Positions 12,701 through 23,342 of a stretch of 59,145 nucleotides of DNA are shown here, one piece after another (positions within the stretch are counted from its first letter, which is position 1; every line of letters starts with the position of its first letter). Origin of the DNA: Trichoplax sp. H2 (taxonomy: Eukaryota > Placozoa > Uniplacotomia > Trichoplacea); the NCBI GenBank assembly GCA_003344405.1, contig NOWV01000299.1, positions 1-59,145 of the forward strand, read 5' to 3'. The notes beneath the pieces were generated by a model that saw only the letters and a list, made by a program, of their open reading frames with translations, searched no databases and was not told the DNA's origin. The translations under genes were made by a program, and so were the position numbers.

Positions 12701-15700
12701 CATCCAAATCACATTTCAGAAACTAAGATTTTACAATGCTCGAGAATTCTGTAGCTATCATAAATCGGATCTTATTTCACTATCATCGATAGATTTAGAA
12801 CAAGTAACTCAAAATTTAATTGAGCAGAAAGCAGTAAATCAATTAGTCAACATTACGGGAGTTTCATTTTGGATTGGCTTATATAAGGTAAATAATACTT
12901 TCCAATGGCTCCAAGATTCGACAGCAGTGCAAGAAAATTCCAAATTGGAATTTAGATCGACTGCCGGTACTAGCCAACTTCGATGTGCAGTGATGGAATA
13001 CATGCATTTAAATGGTACTTGGGTTTGGTATACCGTCGATTGTGTAAGCCATCGAGCTTACCTAATATGCAGGAAAACGATAGGTATAATACTGCAATTA
13101 ATTCGATTTCTTTTAATGCTACAATTTAATACTAATCGATTGCAATTTACTGCATTTGTATAATTTTGAGTTGCTTATGGATTTACAGTTATTGCCGTTT
13201 TTATAATAATTCTTTTAGTCGTTTTACCCCAATTCTTTGTAACTTAATAATTTGATAGCTTATTTTTTATATGATTTTGAGTTGGCTATTGATTCATAAA
13301 CTATTATAGTCTCCACTTTTATTCTAAATCTTTCTCACATTGATAGCTAAGTAGAAGATGGATATCATTTGTAATAGTACCAAAATTTTAACTATAGTAA
13401 ATTTTAACAACTTTAAGCTGATATCTATCATAAGTGATAATTCTAAGTTTTAATATTATACTCACGGTATCTAATTGCTTATAAATTTATCGATTCACAG
13501 CTATTGTTACCTATACCATGCATGATTCATGTATTCATTTTACCGTATATCGTATATTTTTGTGCATTGATATCTACCTTTTGCCTAAGATTAATTTAAG
13601 CTGGCTATTCATTCACAAATTGTATATAATTCGTGAAGTTTCTGCTTCAATTCTTAACTTATTATACGTCAATAGATGTAGATAGGGTGGATATCCTTTA
13701 CTATTATACTAGAATTCTTATTTTAGTAAATCTCAGCTGCTTAATTGCTGATATCATTTATAAGTAATAAATCTAAATTTTAATATTATCCATACGGCTT
13801 CTAATGTACATTGTGAATATTTCATTGAAAAACGATTGTCTGTTAATGTTTATCTACAGTATAGTAAATGATAAATTTTTTTATTAGATCTAGAAAGCGA
13901 CACCTCAACATTCCCTATGGTTCAATCAACCACCCAGGTTCCAGTCACTACAGAGGATTCTGAAACTGGAGCAATTTCTTTTGCTATTGATGCAGTGATA
14001 GCCAATACGGAAGATTCTTCAACCACAGACATTTCTACTAATACTATTGTAACCACTCCAAACATTTCCACTACTACTACAGAGAATTCTACAACTTCGA
14101 ATATTTTTACTACTACTAGTGCTGTGACAGCTGCTGTGGAGAATTCTACAACCCTGAACGTTTCTGCTACTACCAACGCGGCGACAGCCACTACAGAGAA
14201 TTCTATAACTACTAAAATTTCTATTACTACCAGTGCAGCGACAGCTGCTGTAGAAGATTCTACAACCCTAAGCATTCCTGCTGCTACTAACACAGCGACA
14301 GCCACTACAGAGAATTCTACAACCACAAAAATTTCTACTACTACTAGTGCAGCGACATCTGCTGTAGAAGATTCTACAACCCTAAGCATTCCTGCTGCTA
14401 CTAACACAGCGACAGCCACTACAGAGAATTCTACAACCACAAAAATTTCTACTACTACTAGTGCAGCGACAGCTGCTTTAGGGGATTCTACAACCCCGAA
14501 CATTTCTACTACTACTAACACAGCGACAGTTACCACAGAGAATTCTACAACCAAAAAAATTTCTACTACCACTAACACAACTACAGCCACTATAGAGGAT
14601 TCTACGACTCCAACCATTTCTACTACTAATAACGCAGCGACACTTACTACGAAGGATTCTAAAACCGTAAATATTTCTATTACTACTGATGCAAAGACAG
14701 CTACTATAGAGGATTCTCCAATCGTAAACGTTTCTACTACTAAAAACGGAGTGATAGCCACTATAGAGGATTCTACAATCGCAAATATTTCTGTTACTAC
14801 TAACGTAGCGACTACCACTACAGAGGATTCTACAACTTCAAGCTTTTCTACTGCTACTAATAATGCAGTAACAACCAATACAGTTCCCATTACGAAAAGA
14901 AATCCACGTACTATTAAAGCTTTAACAAACATTGGTTTGTTGCTAGAATTAAATAAAGGATAAGAATATAAATATAATATCAATTTGTCTTTTACGCTCA
15001 ATATTCTGATTTGAATTGGAAATATCCAACAGGTACAACTACGACAACGATGTTATCAACTGTAAGCACTTTGTCCACTAGAGTGGCAACAAATCGAAAC
15101 CAAACCTATGATAATATTGATGAAGTTGTAGATAATGCTGGATTAGAACTAGCGGGAAAGTTATCGCTCTTTGCGAATTCTAACAACTCTCAAGTTTCTT
15201 ATTATTATCAAAAATTAGGTACGTCATTAGTCATATTGAAATTTAATTTAATTTCCTCTTATTTTTATCTGATTTTCAATTTAGTAGCAAATTACATAAC
15301 ATTTTTTAAAGACACATACTACCAGGATTGTTTATAATGGGGTTATTATCGTCGGAACCTACTGAATTTTAACTCTACTTTCGTTTACAAAAGGTGCTCG
15401 GTACACCAGTGATATAATTGAGGCATGCTGTCGATCAAACAGTTGTCGTAGGTTTTAAAATAGCTAACCAGATTTTGTTTCTAATCAGCTATTTCCATGT
15501 TAAAATTTTCAAAAATCTCTACATATTGGAAAGTTTTCACTATTTACTGAAGTACGTAAATTTTCACATTCTGATGTGTAGGAAAATCTTTATTTAAGTT
15601 AGTAATTGACATTATGCACTATACCACTAATATAATCGGGGTACACTGCTAATGATTACATAGCTATAGTGGTTTTTACTATCGTTTATTAGATTTTTTG

Positions 15701-18700
15701 TAATCAGCAATTGCTATATTGAAATATTTAACATCTTCTCACATTAAATTTTTCTATAATTTGCTGAGGTAGTGTACGTGAATTTTTATTTAGAGCTTGG
15801 TAGAATCTTAATCTAAGTTAATAATTGAGATTACTTGTTAGCTTATTACTCTTCGTACCAAGTTTTTACATGTTATACTCTATTGATTTTATCTAAATTC
15901 ACTGATCTGACTTTGTTTTTATTCAGCGATTACTATATTAAAATTTTCAAATTCTCTAGATATTAAATATTCGTATTTTTCGCTATAAGCTGAAGGATGT
16001 AAATTTTTACTTTTTGAAGTATAGTAGAATGTTAATTTTAGTTAATAATTGAGATAGTTTACCAGCTTATTACTCTCCGTACCAAATTTTTACGCATTGT
16101 GCTCTATCAATTTGTCTGAAAATATGTACAATATTTGCTACTTAAAAGCGATAATGAAGTCATTTTGCATTAATATTGAGCTGTTATACAACAAGGGGTT
16201 TGGTATATTCTCACAAATACTAATAAAAAAGTGGTAACAGCATACATTGACATCAACATTGAAGAAGAAGTATCAGCTGTACAAGAATCTGACACTGGTC
16301 ATCCATTAAAAGTTAAAGTTCCTACATCTATAATCGATAATAAATATGAAGGTATTCAAATTAATTAGCTAGCATTTATATCACATAACCTGTATTTTAT
16401 AAGACAAATCTACTGATTCCGACGTGATTATAATTATAAATCCTACTCGATCTTAATAATATAATTACTTCTACACTCTAAAATACATTCATTACTAGGA
16501 CAATTTCAAATAGCGATTGGAATTTATAAATCTACGCAATTTCAGCAACGTAATAGGTACATCATCAAATCCAGCTATATCTTAATTTATTTTGATATAC
16601 AGCATTGGTACCGATGTCATCCTATTTCTATCAATTTGAAAGGAAGTTAAATCTTGAAATCGAAAGACTATAGAAGAATTATTACGATAAGAGATAAACA
16701 TTATATTGACTAATAGTGACAAAATACTTTTCAGTATTTTATGTCATTAGTTTTTAATTTCGCATTAATAAATTCGAATTCAGGGAAAGAGCCCTTTAAT
16801 TAATTAAAATTGCAGTAGTAGTTCTTTTAAATGTGGGTTAAAATAAACTTTATAATGCCAAATGTTAAGCTACATTTCTCGGACAGTCTAACGATAAATG
16901 CGAAAGCACTTCTATTAGTATTTTACTTTTCGTAATTATTAACGACTAAAATCATGATTATCATCTTTCCTTATCTATTGCTTTTGCATAGCTACATTAA
17001 TATCGTGACATATTATAAATTTTTATAGTAAGAGTAAGAACTAATAATTTCTTTGTTTACGAATTGGAAGACGTTGAAATTATTAATTACTAATTTTGAA
17101 TCTTACTTTATTTTTCTATGAATTTTTCTAATCACTAATTTCTTTCTCTTATAGAATACAACAGCCACTAAAATACGCTGTATCATGTCAAATTCGGCCA
17201 ATAATGAAAGGAACATTAAAAGAGCCGGTTGTATTTTTTTATGAAATTAAGGAGGTAAGGAATCATTCCTCGATATATCAGCCAATTTGAAGCAAAACTT
17301 GGATCGAACTCTACGATTTATATATTTTACTTTTTATAGCTTATTAAAATGCAACTGTTATGTATATTAGTTAGTATTAAGATTAAGCAAATTAAGCTAG
17401 ATTATGTTTCCAAAGCATGTGACCAGAACATTTCCTAATCTGTAAATCTGTAACGATCAAACAGTCTTTTTGCATTCTTGTTGTATAATATCCTTTTACT
17501 ACCAAAATTTTACAAGTTTTAAATTCTAACTACTAAAGTAGTAGATAATCTCACGAGATTGGTATGTAATATATATATATATATTGTAGGGGAGTAACAA
17601 ACAACCCAGTTGTGCCTACTGGAAAAAGAAGTAAGATAAAACAATGGATGATAGATTGTGAAATAAATAATGAGTAAATAGATAGGTTTAAGAGAATGAG
17701 ACAATGCATAAATAGCTTTCTGAAGCATTGTTATGCAATGACGTCTGGTTAAATAACGGTATCTGTAGGCCTGCATTGCTTGAAATATTCCTTATCCGTA
17801 TGCTTATTTTTGAATTCTATTTAGCCATTGGGCTACTGATGGTTTGAAATTGGAAAAGATCAATGCTACAACTATAAAATGTCTATCTTATCATTTAACA
17901 AGTTTCTCCGTTCTGCTTCGTTTCAATAATTACTCGGTAAACCATAAAATTAAAGCAATTTGTACGCTAAATGCCATGCACTTAATAATTAAATTTACTG
18001 CATGCATTAATGTTTTTATATACCTTTCCTCTACTATTGCTAAAGTCGCCGAAAATCCATGATAAAATCCTAAGCATAACAACCTATATCGGGTTATCTA
18101 TATCACTACTTTGTCTTATAGTGACGTTCTTAACTTTTACTGCGATCAGGTAGGCAATTATTGTTTTTATCAAATCGGATTCAAAGAGTAGTTTTCTAAA
18201 AATCGATGATTTAATGAACACCTTAAAGTAGATCATGTGATGTATAGTAAATCTATCGATACTTCTATATAATAAACATAATAAAAAATTTACATCTTAA
18301 ACTTGATAATTAACACTTCTTCTTCTTTTTAGGCAATTTCATAGCATACGCGGCTTGATTCATGCAAATATGGCAGCTTCTATGATAATTTCTACTACGG
18401 TATTTTTACTTGGTATCCAATGGACAAATTCTCCGGTAGATCATAAGTAGCTATAGATAACTACAGTTTTATGTTTTAAGAGTAATTCAGTTTTATTCTT
18501 GATTCGTTAAAGTATAAATGATAGTCCAAATTATATTCATGTATTTGTTATTGTACATATCTAGAAAGAGCTAATAAGTCTTACTAAGTATTCAATTCTA
18601 AAATGTATTTTATCTTCGTGTCTATCTTACCATCATTTAGGCTGTTGCATTAAAGTAAATAAATAAGTAAATTTAATTGCCTAACAGTGAAGGTTACACA

Positions 18701-20653
18701 TTTGATCAATTCAGAAATTAGAAATTAAAGCATTTTACTCGATGTTCTAATTTTCCTTACCTTAATTGATACGTTATACTGTTTAACGTAGGCTATTTGC
18801 AAAAGTATTGCTGCCATTCTCCATTTCTCGCTTTTGGCTACGTTTTTATGGATGTTAATTGAGGGTATTGCTACTTTCAAAATGTCAACCCACAATCTTG
18901 AAAGTCGAAATTCTTCTATTTCATATTTGCTTCTTGGTTGGGGTTAGTAAAGAAGTTGAGATAGAATAAATACCAAATTATTTATTAAGTCTGAAATGTA
19001 ATTATCAAAATAGGTATTCCAATGGTCATTGTACTAATTTCCTTTCTGAGCGGTAGCACATATTATGGGACAACGACTTAGTATGTAAATTAGTTTATAA
19101 CTTCGAATTACCGAGCACATTCATCTATCCGTATATAATTAAACGATTTTATGAATCTATACTAAATTATTTCTTCAATGTCGGTATACCTATAACTATT
19201 ATCGTATTACTACGTATTAAGTTGCTGGATTCAACCTGGAAAGCATCTGCTGTATGCATTTGGAATTCCTACATCGATTATTGTGTGTGTAAGTTTGAAA
19301 AATGTTTTATACTTAAATCAAAAGATGAATCTGTGATACTCTGATACATTCATTTATATCTAATCTCTTCTAGATTAATGTTATTTTAATGATACGAATA
19401 GCCAGATCATTAGTTGGAATTCGCGCAATTGCAACTAAGTCAAATATACAGAAAGTCAGGTCATCTAGCATATTCATTTATTAAATTTTTGGTAATGCTT
19501 TCAGTTTGAATTAGATTTCAGAATAATTATTGGAACTAATAAGCATAGATATATCTGTAAATTTAGATCGCAGAAACGTCTTTATTTGCTAAAGGGTTTT
19601 TTATTATCTAGAGAATAGCATGTATAAAGCAAGCTTTTATTGATTATACAAGTACTAATTTAAGCTTCGCTAAGTTGATAATCATATCAGTATATCCTCA
19701 TACATAATTTTAATTTTAGGGCTAGAGATATGGTCCCATTTTACACTTTTAATTCATAATTCCTTACTGTATCGGTTTATAAACGTTATTTTAAAATTCC
19801 TGAACTTGCACTTCTGTATTGAAGTTTTCATTTATGACATAAACTGAATAAGGCTGGTAACCTTATCGTGCATTTCAGTACTTGTCTTTTATTATCTCTT
19901 TACTTCTTCATGGAAATCAAATCTCTTGTCCTGTTATATCTTTCTTAGTTTAATCTTGATTATTTTAATTTTCAAGCATAAAATGTAGTCGACGAAAATT
20001 TCATCAACCATAAAGTACTTAAATAACAATAATCGTATTGCAATCAGTAATGAAAATCTATATCTTAATAACGTGTACATAGGGCATTACTTCGAGCATC
20101 GGCAGCGCTACTACCACTACTAGGAATAACTTGGGTAGTTGGCTTTCTAGCGTATAATCATCAAACTCTTATACTTGATTACTTCTTCGTTATCCTCAAT
20201 TCATTTCAAGTAAGCTTATTATTCTCACTCTAAATATAAAAAATGTTTTGCTTTTCAATTGCAATTACGGTTTTCTTTACTGAAATGGCTTAACTTTAAC
20301 TTTGTTCACTTTATTACAATAACAGGGTGTATTTATATTTTATTTTCACTGTTACAACTATAAAGGAGTAAGTACGATAGTAGATTTGTCATCGATTACA
20401 ATCATTACGATATAATTGCATGACTTAAAGTATACGATAGTTATTTCACATAATATTCATAATATTTACATAAAATTTGAAAGGCTATATTATAATAAAG
20501 CTACAAGAACTATGATGGTATTTTATATTTTTCCAGGTTAAGAGATATTATGCAAGGAGGTTTATTCATAGCGCTTACAGCCCTCGTAACCAAATTTCAA
20601 AAGCCTCAAATACGGACCTTATGACACGTTCAAAGGTAATATGGAAGCTTTAA
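6644..20653 (+). CDS. Gene A: adhesion-type GPCR with five C-type lectin domains, Ser/Thr-rich stalk, GAIN/GPS and 7TM
   Basis: The model has 22 exons: 6644-6701, 7687-8076, 9714-10124, 10200-10577, 11382-11762, 12649-13083, 13888-14934, 15033-15218, 16196-16351, 16603-16645, 17155-17254, 17590-17630, 17825-17936, 18046-18149, 18333-18435, 18792-18942, 19014-19080, 19222-19288, 19374-19459, 20083-20209, 20326-20367, 20537-20653. All joins keep frame, giving 1533 codons. Order: signal peptide 1-19, CTLDs about 20-684, repeat stalk 685-1033, GAIN/GPS about 1034-1246, seven helices about 1247-1495, short basic tail. It should sit in the plasma membrane, bind carbohydrate or protein ligands outside and signal through G proteins; this is family inference. 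The CTLD4 exon has an in-frame TAA at 11705-11707 (codon 521). The GPS has an intact H-L-T site. An alternative end splices from 20635 to 20751 and stops at 20777. Confidence 0.85.
7687..8076 (+). other. Gene A CTLD1 exon
   Basis: This symmetric phase 1-1 exon has 130 codons and follows TTTCTCTTTGTAG. It shows the core CTLD signature FWIGIQ and the C...FICQ ending, with the paired cysteines of the long loop (LCTGG…LRCSDPY). The usual opening Cys-Pro-x-Gly-Trp is absent; the exon starts near DLWYSHNS, so this is a short-form domain. No EPN or QPD calcium/sugar motif is seen. Confidence 0.85.
8683..9243 (+). mobile_element. Solo LTR, family 1, complete copy with TSD CCTGT (in gene A intron 2)
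   Basis: The 551-base LTR spans 8688-9238. It begins TGTAATATAAC, ends TATATCACA, and is flanked by identical 5-bp CCTGT at 8683-8687 and 9239-9243. AATAAA lies about 55 bases before the end. There is no internal coding region, so it is a solo LTR left by recombination. It sits in the intron between CTLD1 and CTLD2 in the same orientation as the gene, so its polyadenylation signal is in sense. Confidence 0.92.
9714..10124 (+). other. Gene A CTLD2 exon
   Basis: A phase 1-1 exon of 137 codons. Visible marks are NTCLSPHN at the start, INYCKAIG (helix with conserved Cys), VWIGLR, CATIKR and the terminal CQSFYPFICQ. No EPN/QPD motif is present, so classical calcium-dependent sugar binding is doubtful. 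It lies only 75 bases upstream of the CTLD3 exon. Confidence 0.88.
10200..10577 (+). other. Gene A CTLD3 exon
   Basis: A phase 1-1 exon of 126 codons. It opens with the full TCPAGWLQF pattern, then LSCKF, LWIAMKA in place of WIGL, YCMLVK and a terminal YPLCQK. All four core cysteines are present. The central tryptophan loop reads VTWEFSSC, where classical lectins have WND; no EPN/QPD tripeptide. Confidence 0.88.
11382..11762 (+). other. Gene A CTLD4 exon with an in-frame stop codon
   Basis: A phase 1-1 exon of 127 codons between a normal acceptor (TTGATTAG) and a strong donor (GTAAGT). The domain is recognisable on both sides of the stop: TCPDNWLLY, VWIGLEG and NCTVLKK before it; SSWYVRDC and ILCQR after it. 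TAA occupies 11705-11707, between NEF and SSW. Translation through this exon would end at codon 520. Skipping the exon would keep the frame. It could be a sequencing error, a null allele, or a regulated exon. Confidence 0.85.
12649..13083 (+). other. Gene A CTLD5 exon
   Basis: The longest CTLD exon here, 145 codons, phase 1-1. It shows NCPTDWNI, AREFCSYH, FWIGLYK, RCAVME, GTWVWYTVDC and terminal YLICRK. Several N-glycosylation sequons are visible (NIT, NNT, NGT). It is the membrane-proximal lectin domain and leads directly into the Thr-rich stalk exon. Confidence 0.88.
13160..13810. repeat. Degenerate tandem duplication in gene A intron before the stalk exon
   Basis: Positions about 13275-13480 and 13600-13810 align in order (shared blocks near 'ggctatt…attca', 'gatatcatt' and 'ttttaatattat…acgg…tctaat') at an offset of about 320-330 bases. 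Partial copies start near 13160 and 13480. Identity is low, so the array is old. No coding potential is seen. Confidence 0.6.
13888..14934 (+). other. Gene A Ser/Thr-rich stalk exon with 19-residue tandem repeats
   Basis: A 349-codon exon dominated by Thr, Ser and Ala with at least 13 copies of a 57-base, 19-residue unit of the type ATATTENSTTTKISTTTSA. Two alternating versions form a 114-base higher-order unit; copies at 14241-14354 and 14355-14468 are nearly identical, so recent unequal exchange is likely. The unit often carries ENST sequons and many O-glycosylation candidates, as in mucin-like stalks that hold lectin heads away from the membrane. The ends join in phase 1 to CTLD5 and the GAIN exons. 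Confidence 0.85.
15033..17936 (+). other. Gene A GAIN domain and GPS (exons 15033-15218, 16196-16351, 16603-16645, 17155-17254, 17590-17630, 17825-17936)
   Basis: Six exons encode the membrane-proximal autoproteolysis domain. DNAGLELAGKLS resembles the helical start of GAIN; strands follow with VWYILTN and EPVVFFYEIK. The GPS is split over a 41-nt microexon (PSCAYWKK) and the next exon (HWATDG…CLSYHLTSFSVLL). The conserved Cys-Trp-Cys frame is present, and His-Leu-Thr in SYHLTSF is the canonical cleavage site (cut before Thr), so self-cleavage is predicted. Exon 16603-16645 is only 43 nt and is supported by phase (1 to 2) and by SSYFYQFE. Confidence 0.82.
15460..16120. repeat. Three degenerate tandem units in a gene A GAIN intron
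   Basis: Three segments near 15470-15630, 15690-15870 and 15910-16100 share the same order of blocks: 'attttgt…aatcag', 'aaaattttcaaa…tct', 'gctgaagt/gaggt', 'gtaaatttt…' and 'taagttaataattgaga'. The last two also share 'ttattactcttcgtaccaa'. The unit is about 220 bases and strongly diverged. No exon was found inside. Confidence 0.6.
18046..20653 (+). other. Gene A seven-transmembrane domain and C-terminal tail
   Basis: Nine exons (104, 103, 151, 67, 67, 86, 127, 42 and final 117 nt) encode the helices: TM1 ILSITTYIGLSISLLCLIV, TM2 LIHANMAASMIISTTVFLL, TM3 with AICKSIAAILHFSLLA then FLWMLIEG, TM4 PMVIVLISFL, TM5 starting CWIQPGKHLL, TM6 LLPLLGITWVVGFL, TM7 FFVILNSFQGVFIFYFHC. The TM3 cysteine and ECL2 Cys-Trp pair, the WMLxEG motif and GITWVVGF are marks of adhesion/secretin-type receptors. 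The tail is short and basic (VKRYYARRF). Confidence 0.87.
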
Positions 20654-20777
20654 GATTTTGTATGACTAATATAGGGCAAATTTTAACTAACAGTAATGTC
20701 TTAATTTTTTCCATTTCGCTAATCATTTCTTATATTTCTATTCGTTACAGCGTAGAAAGTCGGCCTGGGAAGGATAA

Positions 20778-22368
20778 TATTATACCAGATCTACAGTTAC
20801 TAGTATTATCTTGCATGGATAAATTGAACTGATTAGTGAAACTTTCTCATAAATATCTTGAGAATTAGATTTGCTTATACCATTTTTGTCTTCGTAAGTG
20901 CAGATTTACCGAGCAATAGTTGTAGATTGGGTGGTGTGTTTAAAATTGTAAATAAAACAGTTCATAAACATCAATATTTAAATTTGTGGTACACATTATT
21001 GTATAACCTAGACACCGTCTTATAATGGCATACTTGAACATATTTTGAAAAAATTAAATTAGTAATGATGTGCCTAGCTAAAACATTCAAAAGCAATCAA
21101 AATGATACAAAGAAGTTATTGCATCAAGCCCAAACCATCAAAAAGTTATTATATTACAAATGTAATTGAAGTATTTAAATACTAATTCTGAATGCGTGAT
21201 CTTAGATATCATTACCTTATTATATTCTGTAACGTTGAATTTTAATTTTAATGATGCCATCATTCATGTGGAAAATCAAGTTAGATAAAATGTCAGACAT
21301 ACGCCTGCAAAACTAATTATTTGCATTCGAAACCTGATCCAAGAATTGCTTTATTACGGTATTCTAAACCTGAAACTTAAATGGTGCCTTGTAATACGGT
21401 ATAGCTAGTCTTTGACCCATTTGGTTTAGAAAACGCTATAGCTCAACATTTAATTTGTTACATATAGACATCAATATATAAAGAGAATCTCTTTGCACGT
21501 CATTAGGAATGTACCTACACATAATTATAATCATTTATATTAGCCAATGTAATTAAAGTTTAAAGCCAGATTTTGTTACGTTAGATAATCCTGCAAATTT
21601 GCTGGTTTATCGTGTTTAAATCATGTAGATTACTAACTTTAGGTAGCTACAACTTGTTACGCACGGTACGAACCCGTGACACAACTCTAAAGTAGCTATC
21701 AAATAAATTTTATCCGGAAGCTTTCCTGATGTTGTTTTTATGCTTAAATACTGCCTAAAGTAGCTAAAAATTACAATTAAGAGTTACAGGAAATAGATAA
21801 ATTGACTGTTTGATTGTAATATTGTACTATAGGGTACCTATTTATCGAAGTTAATTACTGAACATATTGCAGCAACTCTATTTAGATTTTTATATGAAGA
21901 TTCCAAGACATAAATAGATTGCAATAAGCACATAAGCACCGTGAAATCTGTATAGTGATCTTTTAATTATAAGCGCAAATGATGAATAGACCACGATAGT
22001 AAACTTTGATTTTGCACTTAATTAGCAAGATATGAAAGTGTGACTAAACGAACCATTTTATAACTGATTGTATTTAAATCATAAATTTTACTGTAATAAT
22101 TTAAATATTCTGATTGTAGCTAGATAGTCCTTGATCGCTGTTAAATCAACCTAATTTAAGTAACAAATTGAAGTTTAAAAGAAACTCAAATTTTTCTTTA
22201 TTATTATGAAGACACTTTGTCATACAGCGCCACGATGAAAAGAACTAAAATTAAGCCACAAGAGAGCTCTAAGCCAAGCAATTCACTTGCATTAGCATCT
22301 ATGGCAACTAATGCACGTCATTTCTCATGAGCTAATTTTGATTTCCGATAAGAAATGGTGTCCCACTC
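20778..22368. other. Intergenic 3' flank of gene A
   Basis: No exon chain was recognised. Positions 21405-21628 are a diverged copy of 700-935. The segment 21646-21700 contains a short hairpin (CACGG/CCGTG stem) that resembles a T-arm but lacks the rest of a tRNA. Confidence 0.4.
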
Positions 22369-22927
22369 TCCCACAACTACCCTTGCGACACAAGAAAACA
22401 ACACAGTACTTATAATTAACTTTACATCTATCCACTAAACTACTTCCCTAGCGTACGGTATAGTAACTGGAATCCTTGCGAAGTACTAACTCGCTCATCA
22501 CAATATAAGATATAAAACTATCACACAACCTAGCCTTAACCTGAATCACTTTTTATTGATCATAGTCCTTCTTATATACTCTTTCAGTAGTAATAAACAT
22601 ATTTACTATGCTACCAACATATTTCAATAACAAACATGTTATTACGATTGAATTGTCAAATACGGACATTCGAGGTAATAAACAATTTCATACTTAAATC
22701 TACTTCGACAATAAGCCCTGTCAAGCTCATATGTTCTCGATACTTATAACATATTACTATATCATCATAATATCATAATAACTTAGGGTATTACTAACAA
22801 TAACAATAGATAGAGAAGACCTTCTCTAACAATTCCTTAAGTAGTAGTTCATACTTCTAAAAAGTTCAAAACAAAATGTTATCGTAGACTACATATCCAT
22901 ATCTAAGCTATTCTGATGGCTGTGACA
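22369..22927 (-). mobile_element. LTR-like element, family 3, copy A
   Basis: Related over its whole length, with indels, to 47013-47464. On the minus strand it begins TGTCACAGCCATCAG, has TATATAAG followed about 20 bases later by CAATAAAA, and ends near GTAGTTGTGGGA. No clear TSD remains (CACTC versus TAGTC). It is older than families 1 and 2. A family-1 solo LTR begins only 12 bases after it. Confidence 0.6.
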
Positions 22928-22934
22928 TAGTCAT

Positions 22935-23342
22935 TAGGCTGTAATGTAACTAGTATTGTGATTGTAGACTGTTAGCCATGTTTAGTATAATGTACGGTAG
23001 ATATTTATCCTAAGAGATATTTGGAGCTACAGTATAACTATAGACTGTAGTGGTATAGACTCTATGCTAGAGTACAGGTGACTATATACGGTAAGGTGTT
23101 GAGTTACTAATAAGGCTATAGGTAAAAATAAAAATGTAAATTATATATTAGGATATGGTTAATTCATTGTACTTTGGCTGGTGTGAATAATGTCTACGTA
23201 AATACTGCAGTCGTATCCATATCGGATTAATAGTAGTATTCGGCTAGAGTAGAGCTGTGGTAGTTAATCTTTGTATAAATTTCAATAAAGCCCTTATTTT
23301 TCGAAAATCTGGAATTTCGTGATTGGTATATATCACATAGGC
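22935..23342 (+). mobile_element. Solo LTR, family 1, internally deleted copy with TSD TAGGC
   Basis: The LTR spans 22940-23337 (398 bases): start TGTAATGTAAC, end TATATCACA, with TAGGC at 22935-22939 and 23338-23342. Compared with the 551-base copies it lacks about 150 bases in the middle, between the blocks 'tatccatatcggattaat' and 'agtagtattcggctag'. The perfect TSD shows that it inserted independently of the adjoining family-3 element. Confidence 0.9.

Noticed and set aside
13922-15001. 359-codon open frame on the minus strand opposite the gene A stalk exon
   Set aside because: It is the antisense shadow of a Thr/Ala-rich tandem repeat, which by codon pattern reads as Val-rich and stop-free; it crosses an intron of gene A and has no start context or domain.
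17565-17585. Short TA-dinucleotide run in gene A intron
   Set aside because: An ordinary microsatellite in AT-rich DNA next to a splice acceptor; nothing unusual.
21646-21700. tRNA-like hairpin (CACGG/CCGTG with GTTCGTA loop)
   Set aside because: The loop lacks the invariant TTC register and no acceptor, D or anticodon arms of correct spacing were found.
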